Assembly: GCF_002294725.1 (NCBI RefSeq)
Contig: NZ_NSFT01000006.1
Coordinates: forward strand, 310,001-374,000
From: Mesorhizobium sp. WSM4313
GTDB taxonomy: Bacteria; Pseudomonadota; Alphaproteobacteria; Rhizobiales; Rhizobiaceae
DNA length: 64,000 nucleotides
Direction: 5' to 3'
In this document: positions 9,364 through 18,594 of the stretch, piece after piece
How the letters are laid out: each line of letters opens with the position of its first letter
Position numbering within the stretch: position 1 is the first letter of the stretch
Program-made: the position numbers and the translations under genes
Notes under the pieces: model-generated
Databases searched by the model: none
What the model saw: the letters and a program-made list of their open reading frames with translations, nothing else
Told to the model about the DNA's origin: nothing

Positions 9364-9492
9364 GGGCAGGAAAATCGCCCGACAGGCTGGCGGTTCGGCG
9401 CAAGATGCGCTAGGGCGCACGCGATGGCCGCCGTCGCCGCTTCGCGGAAATCGACGCTTGCAGGCCGAAAAACTCGAACGGGATCGAATATC

Positions 9493-10062
9493 GTGGTCAA
9501 GGTCATCGCCAGTTCCTTACGCAAAGGCAACGTCGTCGATAAGGACGGCAAGCTTTATGTCATCCTCTTTGCCGAAAACATCCACCCTGGCAAGGGCACG
9601 CCGGTGACCCAGCTCGACATGCGCCGCATCGGCGATGGGGTGAAGGTCTCGGAGCGCTACCGTACGACCGAAATGGTCGAGCGCGCCTATGTCGAAGAGC
9701 GCGAGCACACCTTCCTCTATTCCGATGGCGAAGGTTTTCACTTCATGAACCCGGAAAGCTACGATCAGGTCGTGGCCTCGGAAGCCGTGGTCGGCGACAT
9801 GGCGCCCTATCTGCAGGAAGGCATGGCCGTGCAGCTCGCGCAGTTCAACGGCGTGCCTATCTCGCTGGTGCTGCCGCAGCGTGCCACCTTCGAGGTGGTC
9901 GACACCGAGCCGGTCACCAAGGGCCAGACGGCGTCTTCGTCCTATAAGCCGGCGATACTCTCCAACGGCGTGCGCACAGCCGTGCCGCCACATATCTCGG
10001 CCGGCACGCGCGTGGTGGTGATGACCGCCGACGGTTCTTACGTCGAGCGCGCCAAGGACTGA
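9493..10062 (+). CDS. efp: Translation elongation factor P
   Basis: EF-P relieves ribosome stalling at polyproline stretches. The 189-residue product has the three beta-barrel domains and ends with [18 protein letters not shown]. The modified lysine lies in HPGKGTP at residue 34 when translation starts at the GTG at 9493 (VVKVIASS), which matches the standard numbering. The reading frame continues upstream, but that sequence lies over the epmA 5' end and does not look like EF-P. The adjacent divergent epmA supports modification of K34. Confidence 0.95.
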   Translation: MVKVIASSLRKGNVVDKDGKLYVILFAENIHPGKGTPVTQLDMRRIGDGVKVSERYRTTEMVERAYVEEREHTFLYSDGEGFHFMNPESYDQVVASEAVVGDMAPYLQEGMAVQLAQFNGVPISLVLPQRATFEVVDTEPVTKGQTASSSYKPAILSNGVRTAVPPHISAGTRVVVMTADGSYVERAKD

Positions 10063-10408
10063 GATTTTAGGGCGATTGAAGTGGCTCGCTTGAGCACAGG
10101 CGGGCCTGCAATTACACGTAGTTGGCTTTTTTGACCCGTATCCGCCAGTTTCCCTGCGGACGATCGCTTTACGCCTCACTTCAGCGGCGCGAACCACCAA
10201 TGCCGACACCTGAAAGCTGAAATAGCTCATGGGCATCTGCTGATTGCCCAAACACCCAGCGCACGCTGCGGTTTTATCAAAGGCAGTTACCCCCGAACGT
10301 TTAGCGAAAGGCGAGGCACGCTTGTATCGCCGCATCATTCCTTTGATGGATTTCAGAGGCCAAAAAGCAAGATAGCGTGCGGCGCGCGGAACGGGCGCGG
10401 TCGCCGTC
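10063..10408. other. Non-coding gap of 346 bases upstream of the first type I secretion operon
   Basis: No credible reading frame, tRNA or terminator with a T-tract was found here. A short palindrome (CAGGCGGGCCTG, about 10097-10108) follows efp. The promoter of the secretion operon should lie in the distal part but no convincing -35/-10 pair could be picked out by eye. Confidence 0.5.
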
Positions 10409-12154
10409 ATGCAAATAAGCAACAAACAGGCTCTTGCTTTGCAGGCAGTAATGAAAGAGGCCAAACGCGCCATAACGCCACTTATCTGGTTCAGCGGCGG
10501 CATCAATATACTGATGCTCACCAGCTCGTTCTACATGCTTCAAGTTTACCACCGGGTTCTGTCCAGCCACAGCGTGGAAACTTTAGCAGCGTTGTCGTTA
10601 ATGGCCTGCGCGGCGATCCTGACAATGGCAGGGCTCGAAATGGTACGCGCCCGCCTGCTGTCAACCGTAGGCGCCTGGATGAACTCGAGGCTGGCTCCAG
10701 TCCTGTTGACCGCGTCAGTAGAGCAGTCGGCCGCCGCGCCGGGTCAAGGCAGCACGCGGTCTCTGCGCGATCTCGACCAAGTGCGGAATTTCTTCACCAG
10801 CCCGAGCATCTACCCAATTCTCGACGCACCGTGGGCGCCAATCTTCTTCATCGCCATCTTCTTCATGCATCCGTGGCTCGGCTGGTTGGCGCTGGCCGGC
10901 GGGTGCGTGTTGTTTGCGCTGGCATTGCTCAACGAACTCACCACCCGCAAACCGCTGACAGAGGCCGGCAACGCACAGGCACGGGCTTTCACCCAAGCCG
11001 AGTCGGCAGTCCGCAACGCCGAGGTCGTCCAGGCCATGGGCATGCTGCGGCCGTTGCTCGACAGTTGGCAAGAGCAGCAGGATGAAGCGAGCGCCGGACA
11101 AGTCGCCGCCGGCAACCGCGCCAGCGCCATCGCGTCTGTCGCACGTTTCTGGCGGATGGCCTTGCAAATGGCGGTGCTCGGCCTCGGCTCTTACCTGGTG
11201 CTGCAAAACGAGGCCTCTCCCGGCATCATGATCTCATCCTCAATCTTGATGGGCCGCGCGCTGGCCCCCGTGGAGCAAGCGATCAGCACGTGGAAGGCGA
11301 CGCTCGGGGCACGCGCCGCTTACAAGCGTCTCACGGCGTTTGTCGGCCAGCGACCCGAGGCCAAAGCAGTGTGGTCTTTGCCGCGCCCACAAGGAAAGGT
11401 CGAGGCAGAGAGTATTGTCCTCGCCCGGCAGGGTGGCGGCGAGCATGTCTTGAAAGGTGTGAGTTTCCAACTCAAGCCCGGTGAAGTGATGGCGCTCATC
11501 GGCCCGAGCGCATCCGGCAAGACAAGCCTGGCCCGCGTTCTCGCCGGCGCTTGGCGCCCATCAGCCGGTCGCGCTTTGCTCGACGGCATGGACGTCGCCG
11601 AGTGGCCCGCCGAGGACCGTGGTCGGCACGTCGGGTATTTGCCGCAGGACATCGAGTTGTTCGCCGGCACGATCACCGAGAACATCGCCCGCTTCGCGAA
11701 GCTCAGTCCCGCGGTCTTCAACAGCGTGATCAAGGCCGCGCAACTGGCGGGCGTTCACGAATTGATCAAGGGCTTGCCGAAAGGCTACGAAACTCAAGTA
11801 GGGGATTCAGGCGCATCGCTGTCAGGCGGACAGCGCCAACGAATCGGGCTGGCGCGGGCACTCTACGGCGATCCGACACTCATCATCCTGGACGAGCCGA
11901 ATTCCAACCTCGATCGCGAGGGCGAAGACGCCCTGATGGCCGTGATCGGCGCGGTCAAGGCGACGGGCACTACGATGATCCTAATCGCGCACCGCCCAAG
12001 CATCATGGAGAAAGTCGACAAGGTGCTGGTGCTCAATCAGGGCAGACAAGAATTATTCGGGGCGCGTGACACGGTCTTCAACGAACTCGCCGCCCGCGCC
12101 AGGAGAGTGGCTCAGCTGCCCAACACCACTCACGTCACGGCGGTCACGTCATGA
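10409..12154 (+). CDS. Type I secretion system permease/ATPase (PrtD/HlyB class)
   Basis: Inner-membrane ABC exporter subunit of 581 residues. The N-terminal half carries the transmembrane domain (hydrophobic stretches from residue about 25, including INILMLTSSFYMLQVYHRVL, typical of PrtD). The ATPase half has Walker A GPSASGKT (about 365), signature LSGGQRQR (about 472) and Walker B LIILDEPNSNLD (about 491). There is no N-terminal C39 peptidase domain, so cargo is expected to carry an uncleaved C-terminal signal. The adaptor gene follows with an ATGA overlap and RTX cargo genes follow that. The start at 10409 has no strong ribosome site; an ATG at 10451 is possible. Confidence 0.93.
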   Translation: MQISNKQALALQAVMKEAKRAITPLIWFSGGINILMLTSSFYMLQVYHRVLSSHSVETLAALSLMACAAILTMAGLEMVRARLLSTVGAWMNSRLAPVLLTASVEQSAAAPGQGSTRSLRDLDQVRNFFTSPSIYPILDAPWAPIFFIAIFFMHPWLGWLALAGGCVLFALALLNELTTRKPLTEAGNAQARAFTQAESAVRNAEVVQAMGMLRPLLDSWQEQQDEASAGQVAAGNRASAIASVARFWRMALQMAVLGLGSYLVLQNEASPGIMISSSILMGRALAPVEQAISTWKATLGARAAYKRLTAFVGQRPEAKAVWSLPRPQGKVEAESIVLARQGGGEHVLKGVSFQLKPGEVMALIGPSASGKTSLARVLAGAWRPSAGRALLDGMDVAEWPAEDRGRHVGYLPQDIELFAGTITENIARFAKLSPAVFNSVIKAAQLAGVHELIKGLPKGYETQVGDSGASLSGGQRQRIGLARALYGDPTLIILDEPNSNLDREGEDALMAVIGAVKATGTTMILIAHRPSIMEKVDKVLVLNQGRQELFGARDTVFNELAARARRVAQLPNTTHVTAVTS

Positions 12155-13512
12155 CCCGCGCAAACCCAGCAGACGACGATATGAACATAGTCGCTCTCCC
12201 CCAGCCACTGCCACCCCCGCCGACGTTGCAACCGCTCCGTCTCAGAGCCGTCACGAACGCCGGTTTCTCAATCATGTTCCTGTTCTTCGGCGTGGCCGGC
12301 GGCTGGGCGGCCCTGGCACCGCTCGACAGCGCGGCGGTGACGACCGGAGTGGTCAAGGTCGACGGCGACCGCAAACTCATCCAGCATCTCGAGGGCGGTA
12401 TTATCGCCGAACTGGACGCCGTCAACGGCGATGTCGTCAAGAAAGGCAAAGTCCTCGTCCGCCTCGACCGCACGCAAGCCAAGGCTCAACTGGACTCGAT
12501 TCAAAACAAGATCGCCACACGCGAGGCGCTCGTCGCCCGTCTCCGGGCCGAACGCGACGGCAAGGACACGATCGAGTTCGACCAGGCATTGCTCGACAAC
12601 CCGGACCCTGCCGTCAAGGACGCGGTGGCCACCCAACGTGACGTCTTCAACGCGAAGCACCGCAACCTGAAGGACGAGAAGGCAATCCTCGACGAACGCC
12701 GCCAGCAGACCGCCGAGCAAATTACCGGACTGCAACAGCTTATCGCGACCGAGGACAAGCGGATCGCGGCATTCGCGAATGAGAACAAAGACCTCGAGAC
12801 TTTGCTCAGCAAGGGGCTCACCACCCGCGAACGCAACCTGACGCTCACCCAGCAACAACGCCAGACCGAGGGAGAACGCGCCACGAATGTCGCATCGATC
12901 GCCCGCGCCCGCAGCTCTATCGCCGAGATCGACATGCAAATCCTCAACCTCACAACTCAACAGTTGAACGAGTCAGTTGACGAATTGAGCAAGGTCGAAG
13001 CGGAGCTGTTCGACTTCCGGCAGCAAGCGCGCGCGGCCGAGGATGTCCTCAAGCGCACCGACATCACCGCGCCCGTCGACGGAATCGTAATGGACGTGAA
13101 AGTCCACACGGCGGGCGGAGTGGTGAAACCCGGCGACACGCTGATGACGGTCGTGCCGCTCGGCGAGAAGCTGGTCATCGAGACCATGGTCAAGCCTGAG
13201 GACGTCGAGACGATCGCCCCCGGCCAGACAGCCTATGTCAGCTTCCCGGCCTTCGCCAAATACAACCTGCCGCAGCTAGACGGCGTCGTGGAAACGGTGT
13301 CGGCCGACCGGTTGGTGGACGAGCGCACCAACGCTCCTTACTTCGCCGCGACGGTGGTGATCGACAAGAGCGAACTGGCCAAGCTCGACGGTCGCAAGCT
13401 GCTGCCCGGCATGTCGAGCGAGGCCATGATCAAGACCGGTACCCGCACGGTCCTGGCCTATCTCGCCGAACCGCTCACGCAAAACATCCGTCGCTCTTTG
13501 CGCGAGAAATGA
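12151..13512 (+). CDS. HlyD-family type I secretion periplasmic adaptor
   Basis: Membrane-fusion subunit of 453 residues linking the ABC exporter to a TolC-like channel. It has a short cytoplasmic N-terminus, one membrane segment (about residues 36-55), the lipoyl-like half ending GGIIAELDAVNGDVVKKG, a long coiled-coil region (about 115-290), and the second half ITAPVDGIVMDVKVHTAGGV. The C-terminus is the usual PGMSSEAMIKTGTRTVLAYL. The start overlaps the stop of the ABC gene by four bases. The last 114 bases have a diverged duplicate at 15092-15205. Confidence 0.94.
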   Translation: MTRANPADDDMNIVALPQPLPPPPTLQPLRLRAVTNAGFSIMFLFFGVAGGWAALAPLDSAAVTTGVVKVDGDRKLIQHLEGGIIAELDAVNGDVVKKGKVLVRLDRTQAKAQLDSIQNKIATREALVARLRAERDGKDTIEFDQALLDNPDPAVKDAVATQRDVFNAKHRNLKDEKAILDERRQQTAEQITGLQQLIATEDKRIAAFANENKDLETLLSKGLTTRERNLTLTQQQRQTEGERATNVASIARARSSIAEIDMQILNLTTQQLNESVDELSKVEAELFDFRQQARAAEDVLKRTDITAPVDGIVMDVKVHTAGGVVKPGDTLMTVVPLGEKLVIETMVKPEDVETIAPGQTAYVSFPAFAKYNLPQLDGVVETVSADRLVDERTNAPYFAATVVIDKSELAKLDGRKLLPGMSSEAMIKTGTRTVLAYLAEPLTQNIRRSLREK

Positions 13513-13581
13513 CGTAAAATTGCGTAATCATCTGTGAATAACGTGCGTATCATTCTCACTATACCACACTATAGAGTTTTT

Positions 13582-13599
13582 CGCACACAATTGTGTGCG
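13582..13599. promoter_or_regulatory. Perfect 18-base palindrome before the first RTX gene
   Basis: CGCACACAATTGTGTGCG is a perfect inverted repeat ending 19 bases before the ATG and directly upstream of the GGGAGGTGA ribosome site. A related palindrome sits at the same place before the second RTX gene. It could be an operator or an mRNA hairpin controlling translation. Confidence 0.55.
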
Positions 13600-13618
13600 C
13601 GATAGGGAGGTGAATACC

Positions 13619-14884
13619 ATGACTAAGAAGCCAGACTTAGTATCAATTGGCCCGGATTTCTCGTCGTCGAGCGCCAGTGTCGACTTGAATCTGCACGCCC
13701 AAACAGTCCAACTCGAAGAGAACATCCCGCCGAGCGCGACAGTCACCAACGAGGCCGCTTATTTCGCCGGCGGCATCGCCTACACCACCGACTTCACCAA
13801 CCCCACCGGGGATTATCTCCGTGTTTACACCGGCTCGGAATTCTCAGACCGAATGATCGGCGACGATCTCCTCAACCATCTTCTCGGCGGCGGCGGCAAC
13901 GATTTCATGTACGGCGGCGGCGGTGACGATTGGATTGAAGGCGGTGACGGTAGCGATTCTATTGCCGGTGACGCCGGCGACGATTCCCTCTACGGCAACG
14001 CCGGCGACGACACCATCAAAGGTGGTGACGGTAACGACTTTATCAGAGCCGGTGACGGTAACGATATCATCAACGGCGGGGCCGGTGATGACGCCATCTA
14101 TACCAGTGACGACAGCCAAGCCCACTACTCCCCCGGTGTCGACATAGTCAATGGCGGTGGCGGCAACGATTTTATCAGGGCCGGCCGTGACGGCGGCATA
14201 TTCAATGGCGATGCTGGCAACGACACCATCACCGGCAGCGAGGGCCAGGACACTATCAACGGCGGGGCCGGCAACGACACCCTCTACGGCGACAACGGCG
14301 CTATGAATAGCAACAGCACCGACACCATCCACGGCGGTGCCGGTGATGATTATATCGAAGGTGACGTCATGTTTCTCCCGTCCGGCAGAGCTAACTTCCT
14401 GTACGGTGACGGGGGCAACGACACCATCGTCGGGTTTATCGGTGACGACACCATCAACGGTGGGGCCGGCAACGACACCATCGAAGGGGGTAGGGCAAAT
14501 TTCTCGATCAATTCCGGCAGCGACACCCTGACGGGCGGCGGGGGTAACGACACCTTCGTCTTCCACAGCCACACCTTCGTCGCCGGCCAACATGACGTCA
14601 TCACCGACTTCAAACACGGCGACGATAAGTTCGACCTGAGGGACACTCACGACACTGCGTTCCTGCAAGGCCCCACCTTTAACTCGGCACAGTCGGCTAT
14701 CGATTATCTCCACGCGCACAATCTCTCTGCCGAGAGTACAGTAGTAAAGGTCATCGACGGTTCTGCCGTCGACCTCGTCAGTTTTAGCGACGACGCCGGC
14801 ACTCTCGACCTTAACGTGTCGGTAAGCGCATCGGCGGCGGCGCATATCACACAGGCGGACTTCCTCTTCGGCGCTCTGGTGTAA
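13619..14884 (+). CDS. RTX (hemolysin-type calcium-binding repeat) secreted protein 1
   Basis: A 421-residue glycine/aspartate-rich protein with no Sec signal. Residues 1 to about 80 form a non-repetitive head shared with the second RTX protein (SVDLNLHAQTVQLEENIPPS). From about 85 to 320 there are well over a dozen GGxGxDxxx calcium-binding nonapeptides. The tail contains FKHGDDKFDLRD, then a C-terminal region ending ITQADFLFGALV, where an uncleaved type I secretion signal is expected. The ATG at 13619 is preceded by GGGAGGTGA. It directly follows the exporter genes, so it is the likely cargo. No catalytic domain is visible; its role is unknown. Confidence 0.92.
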   Translation: MTKKPDLVSIGPDFSSSSASVDLNLHAQTVQLEENIPPSATVTNEAAYFAGGIAYTTDFTNPTGDYLRVYTGSEFSDRMIGDDLLNHLLGGGGNDFMYGGGGDDWIEGGDGSDSIAGDAGDDSLYGNAGDDTIKGGDGNDFIRAGDGNDIINGGAGDDAIYTSDDSQAHYSPGVDIVNGGGGNDFIRAGRDGGIFNGDAGNDTITGSEGQDTINGGAGNDTLYGDNGAMNSNSTDTIHGGAGDDYIEGDVMFLPSGRANFLYGDGGNDTIVGFIGDDTINGGAGNDTIEGGRANFSINSGSDTLTGGGGNDTFVFHSHTFVAGQHDVITDFKHGDDKFDLRDTHDTAFLQGPTFNSAQSAIDYLHAHNLSAESTVVKVIDGSAVDLVSFSDDAGTLDLNVSVSASAAAHITQADFLFGALV

Positions 14885-15091
14885 CCTACAGTGAGGGGCG
14901 GCGCACAAGTCGCCCCCCCAACACCTGATAGTGAGATACACGTATGCGGACAGAGGTAGCGAGTGCGCGGTTTAGGGGGTGCCCGAAGCGGTATCAGAGC
15001 CGACCTGGCCGCCTCCATACACCTCGGCCTCGGGCGGCGATAATACAGACCGCTTCCAAATCTCCGACGGGCTCGGCGGCATGGACAAAGT
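14885..15091. other. Intergenic segment between the first RTX gene and the hlyD remnant
   Basis: About 200 bases without a convincing gene. A hairpin with GGGGCG/CGCCCC arms just after the RTX stop (about 14892-14913) may act as a weak terminator but has no T-tract. The part from about 15000 to 15090 keeps short open frames in both strands that match nothing recognised. Confidence 0.4.
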
Positions 15092-15205
15092 CTGCTGCCG
15101 GGTATGTCGAGCGAGGCCATGATCAAGACCGGCACCCGCACCGTGCTGGCATATCTTGCCGAACCGCTCACGCAAAACACCCGCCGCTCATTGCGCGAGA
15201 AATGA
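15092..15205 (+). pseudogene. 3' remnant of a second hlyD-type adaptor gene
   Basis: These 114 bases align without gaps to the end of the adaptor gene at 13399-13512 and end with the same stop. Translated, they read LLPGMSSEAMIKTGTRTVLA and then run to SLREK and stop. Nearly all differences are synonymous, with one clear replacement (Ile to Thr, QNI to QNT). The sequence therefore diverged as part of a functional gene before the rest was lost. No start or upstream adaptor sequence remains. Confidence 0.85.
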
Positions 15206-15296
15206 AATCTTCGACAGCTCCATACGCATCCGTCTCACAACAAAAGAGAACCCAGACCAAGGACTCATGGTTGTATCCGCAGTGTAACATCACAAC

Positions 15297-15314
15297 GCGC
15301 ACAATTTTGTGCGC
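15297..15314. promoter_or_regulatory. Palindrome before the second RTX gene
   Basis: GCGCACAATTTTGTGCGC has 8-base arms around TT and ends 18 bases before the ATG, just upstream of the purine-rich ribosome site. It shares the CGCACA...TGTGCG core and position with the palindrome at 13582-13599. Confidence 0.55.
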
Positions 15315-15332
15315 AACAGGGAGATGAATACC

Positions 15333-16541
15333 ATGACTAAAAAGCCAGTCTTAGTATCAGTCGGCCCGGATTTCTCGCAGTCGACGGCGAGTGTCGATCT
15401 GAACCTGCACACCCACACAGTCCAACTCGAAGAGAACATCCCGCCGAGCGCGACAGTCACCAACGAGGCCGCTTATTTCGCCGGCGGGACCGCATACACC
15501 ACCGACTTCACATACACCGGCACCTGGTTCGGTTCGGCTTTCTCCGACCGAATGATCGGTGACGATCTCACCAACCTATTTTCCGGTGGCCCCGGCAACG
15601 ATTTCCTCCACGGCGGCGCCAGTGCCGACGCTCTCAACGGCGATGACGGCAACGACTTTATCACCGGCGGGGCCGGGGATGATCTTCTCGACGGCGGTGC
15701 CGGCAACGACACGATCAATGGCGGCGCTGACAACGACACACTCCGAGGCGGGATCGACAGCGACGTGATTTACGGCGGCACCGGGGACGACACTATCTAC
15801 GGCGGCAGCGGGATTCGCCCGAGCGACGGTCAGGATCACACTCCCGGCGACACGAACGACACACTCTACGGCGGTGCCGGCAACGACACGATCTTCGGCA
15901 ACGCCGGGGACGACTATATCGAGGGCGGTGCCGGCAACGATACCCTCTACGGCGACGACACCGCCACCTCCCCCACCAGCGGTAACGACACCATCCACGG
16001 CGGTGCCGGCGATGACGTGGTCGAAGATAGTCGCGGTACCAACACCCTATACGGCGATGCCGGGAATGACTTGATATTGGGTGGAGACCAGAACGACACC
16101 ATCTATGGCGGCAAAGGCGCCGACATCATCCTCGGCGGCGCAGGCGCGGACTGGATGTCGGCGAACAACGGCATCACCACGGGGGACGGCGCCCAGGACA
16201 CCTTTGTCTTCTTCTCGGGCGAATCATCGGCAACCGTGCAGGACACCATCCAGGGATTCAAGCATGGCGAGGATAAAATCGATCTGCATGAATCGCGGCA
16301 CGTCGCTTTGATCCTTAACGACGCTCCCGGTACTAGCGGAACTTTCGCCTCGTCTCAGGCAGCTCTCGACTATCTTCACGCACACAACATATCCGCCGAA
16401 GGAGCAGTGGTGAAAGTCGACACCGGAAGCAGCGGGCTCATTGTCGGTTTCAGCGACGACGCCGGTACAATCGACCTAAACGTGGCGGTGGGCGAGACGG
16501 CGGCAGCTCACATCACCGAATCAGACTTCCTCTTCGCGTAG
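15333..16541 (+). CDS. RTX (hemolysin-type calcium-binding repeat) secreted protein 2
   Basis: A 402-residue paralogue of the preceding RTX protein. The head (residues 1-75) is nearly the same, with VQLEENIPPSATVTNEAAYF in both. A block of GGxGxDxxx repeats follows (about 85-300), and then a related tail (FKHGEDKIDL, ALDYLHAHN, FSDDAGTIDLNV, ending ITESDFLFA). The repeat block is the most diverged part. The ATG at 15333 has a GGGAGATGA ribosome site. It probably shares the upstream exporter. The head and tail are conserved while the repeats vary, as expected if the ends carry secretion or folding signals. Confidence 0.92.
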   Translation: MTKKPVLVSVGPDFSQSTASVDLNLHTHTVQLEENIPPSATVTNEAAYFAGGTAYTTDFTYTGTWFGSAFSDRMIGDDLTNLFSGGPGNDFLHGGASADALNGDDGNDFITGGAGDDLLDGGAGNDTINGGADNDTLRGGIDSDVIYGGTGDDTIYGGSGIRPSDGQDHTPGDTNDTLYGGAGNDTIFGNAGDDYIEGGAGNDTLYGDDTATSPTSGNDTIHGGAGDDVVEDSRGTNTLYGDAGNDLILGGDQNDTIYGGKGADIILGGAGADWMSANNGITTGDGAQDTFVFFSGESSATVQDTIQGFKHGEDKIDLHESRHVALILNDAPGTSGTFASSQAALDYLHAHNISAEGAVVKVDTGSSGLIVGFSDDAGTIDLNVAVGETAAAHITESDFLFA

Positions 16542-16866
16542 AAAAGTTGCGCCTGTAAAACTTGCAGTGGAGTACGAGCGCCAATTCTCGGTTACTGAGG
16601 TCAGCCCATTTGGAACGCGGCGCTCTGGGGAGGCGGCTGCATAATGCCGATAACAGAGACCCTCCCAACGCCGATCGAGAAGGCTGGCTGGCTGCGCGAC
16701 TATCCCGCCCTTGAACCGAACCCAAGGGCGGGCATCGGCAGCGCCCGGCGCCATGAGCAGAGTTGCGCCATAGCAAATTGATGACGCACTTTCCCGGAAA
16801 GTTCGCCGTTAGATTTGCGCGGCGCCGGAACTGTTCCGAAATTTCCGAAACGTCTACTATGCCTGC
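16542..16866. other. Intergenic region with a strong hairpin and a direct repeat
   Basis: No gene seen in 325 bases. A hairpin with 9-base arms CCCGCCCTT/AAGGGCGGG lies at 16704-16732; it lacks a T-tract, so it is at best a weak terminator. Just before the regulator gene there is a direct repeat TTCCGAAA / TTTCCGAAA (16834-16850), a possible binding site. Confidence 0.5.
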
Positions 16867-18369
16867 GTGCACGGGACTCGCATCGCTTTTGGTCCGTTCG
16901 TACTCGACCCCGACATGGGGACGCTCCTTAGAGAGGAGATCCCGGTCGCTGTTGGGCATCGTGGACTGACGCTGCTTGCTGCGCTTGCGGCACGGCCTGG
17001 CGAGATCCTGACCAAGGCCGAACTGCTGGATGCTGCCTGGCCGGGAACCGCCGTCGAGGAAGGCAACCTTACCGTTCAAATCGCGACACTAAGAAAGGCT
17101 CTCGGTCCGGCTGATAATGGCGGTGAGTGGATCGCCACGGTGCCTCGCGTCGGCTACCGCTTCACCGGGACTGTCAAGCCGGTGGCGAGCGCATCCTGCA
17201 AACCGATACCGCCGTCCGGCAAGCCTTCGATCGCGGTGCTGCCTTTTGCCAATCTGGGCGGCGATCAGGACCAGCAGTATCTCAGCGACGGCATAACCGA
17301 GGACATAATCACGGAGCTGGCCAGGTTTCGCTCCCTCCTCGTCATCGCGCGCAATTCGTCTTTTCAATTTCGCCATCCGGCAATGGACATTGCCGAAGTA
17401 CATCGCAAACTCGGAGTTCGCTATCTCGTCGAAGGCAGCATAAGAAAACTCGGTGATCGCATTCGGATCACCACACAGCTGATCGACGCCGCCACCGGCA
17501 CCCATCTATGGGCCCAACGCTACGATCGGGCCCTTAACGACATCTTCGCGTTGCAAGACGAGGTTGCGGCGCTTATCGCCTCGATGGTCGAAGGGCAAGC
17601 GGAGGCGGAATCGGCGACCCGTACCAGACGCAAGCCACCCGCCGATTGGGATGCATACGACTACTACCTGCAGGGGCGCGCGCACTTTTACCGATATGAA
17701 CTGGAAAAGTCCGAGCCCCTCTTCGTTCGGTCCGTGGATCTCGATTCGTCGTTCGCTCAAGCCCACGCCTTCCTCGCGCAGGCCCTCGTCGGCAGATTTT
17801 GGTACGACAATGATCCGCGGACGCTACAGAAGGCCTGGGACTCGGTACGGACGGCGCTCTCTCTCGACAGAAGCGATGGCGTCTGTCACCAGAGCATGGG
17901 GCTGGTGCTTACACACATGCGCCAGCATAGCGATGCAGGAGTGCATTTTGAGCTCGCGCGCTCGTTGAACCCGCTAGACGTGAATATAGCGGGGGATTAC
18001 GCAAGCTGGCTCAACTACGGCGGACGGGCCGAGACGGCACTCAACGTGCTCGAAACCGCGCTCCTGCGCGAGCCGTTACCACCGGTGTGGTTCTGGGAGG
18101 TGAAGGGCAGCTCTCTGTTCCTGCTTGGAAGGTACTCGGAAGCTGTCGCTTCGTATCGGAAGGCCGGTGACCAATTCTTCATCCATGCCTTCCTCGCAGC
18201 GTCATACGCACATTTGGGCGAGATGGAGAAGGCGCGCGCTGAGGTCGAGGAAGCACTGACAAGGAAACACGAGCTGACTGTCCGGCTGATTTCAGGTCTC
18301 CCGTTCACCGATCAAGTCGCCCTTGAGCTTTTCACGTCGGGCTTCAGAAAGGCCGGTTTTCCCGTGTGA
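16867..18369 (+). CDS. Winged-helix (OmpR-type) regulator with TolB-like and TPR regions
   Basis: A 500-residue one-component regulator. Residues about 5-98 form an OmpR/CadC-type winged helix (LTLLAALAARPGEILTKAEL, TVQIATLRKAL, VPRVGYRF). About 118-250 is the adenylate-cyclase-associated TolB-like segment (SIAVLPFANLGGDQDQQYLS). The rest is TPR helices. No transmembrane segment is evident, so it should be soluble. The GTG at 16867 places the protein start directly before the winged helix. It lies downstream of the RTX genes in the same direction and could control secretion, but nothing in the sequence proves this. Confidence 0.85.
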   Translation: MHGTRIAFGPFVLDPDMGTLLREEIPVAVGHRGLTLLAALAARPGEILTKAELLDAAWPGTAVEEGNLTVQIATLRKALGPADNGGEWIATVPRVGYRFTGTVKPVASASCKPIPPSGKPSIAVLPFANLGGDQDQQYLSDGITEDIITELARFRSLLVIARNSSFQFRHPAMDIAEVHRKLGVRYLVEGSIRKLGDRIRITTQLIDAATGTHLWAQRYDRALNDIFALQDEVAALIASMVEGQAEAESATRTRRKPPADWDAYDYYLQGRAHFYRYELEKSEPLFVRSVDLDSSFAQAHAFLAQALVGRFWYDNDPRTLQKAWDSVRTALSLDRSDGVCHQSMGLVLTHMRQHSDAGVHFELARSLNPLDVNIAGDYASWLNYGGRAETALNVLETALLREPLPPVWFWEVKGSSLFLLGRYSEAVASYRKAGDQFFIHAFLAASYAHLGEMEKARAEVEEALTRKHELTVRLISGLPFTDQVALELFTSGFRKAGFPV

Positions 18370-18594
18370 ACGTATCTACGATCCCAGCCTATCTCGATTT
18401 TGGTAAATACGCGGACGATCCTGATGCCCCGCAGGACAGCAGGCCCGCCTGCAACCAAGCGAGCCACGGTCAGCACGGTTGCCCGCCGTCTGGATGTTAG
18501 GCTCTGACCAAAAGCGATAAGGCGATCCTGCCAGCGATGACAGCAACAACGTGGTGACCTTGGCCCCAAGGCCCAGCTTGGCTAGAGTTCGAAG

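Noticed and set aside
13844..14941. 365-codon minus-strand frame opposite the first RTX gene
   Set aside because: It is a valine/aspartate-rich mirror of the RTX repeats, with no independent features.
13850..16200. Dense short direct repeats that might suggest a CRISPR array
   Set aside because: They are the codons of GGxGxDxxx RTX repeats in open frames; no constant repeat with unique spacers.
16704..16732. Hairpin as a Rho-independent terminator of the RTX genes
   Set aside because: The stem is strong but no T-tract follows on the plus strand; listed only as a hairpin.
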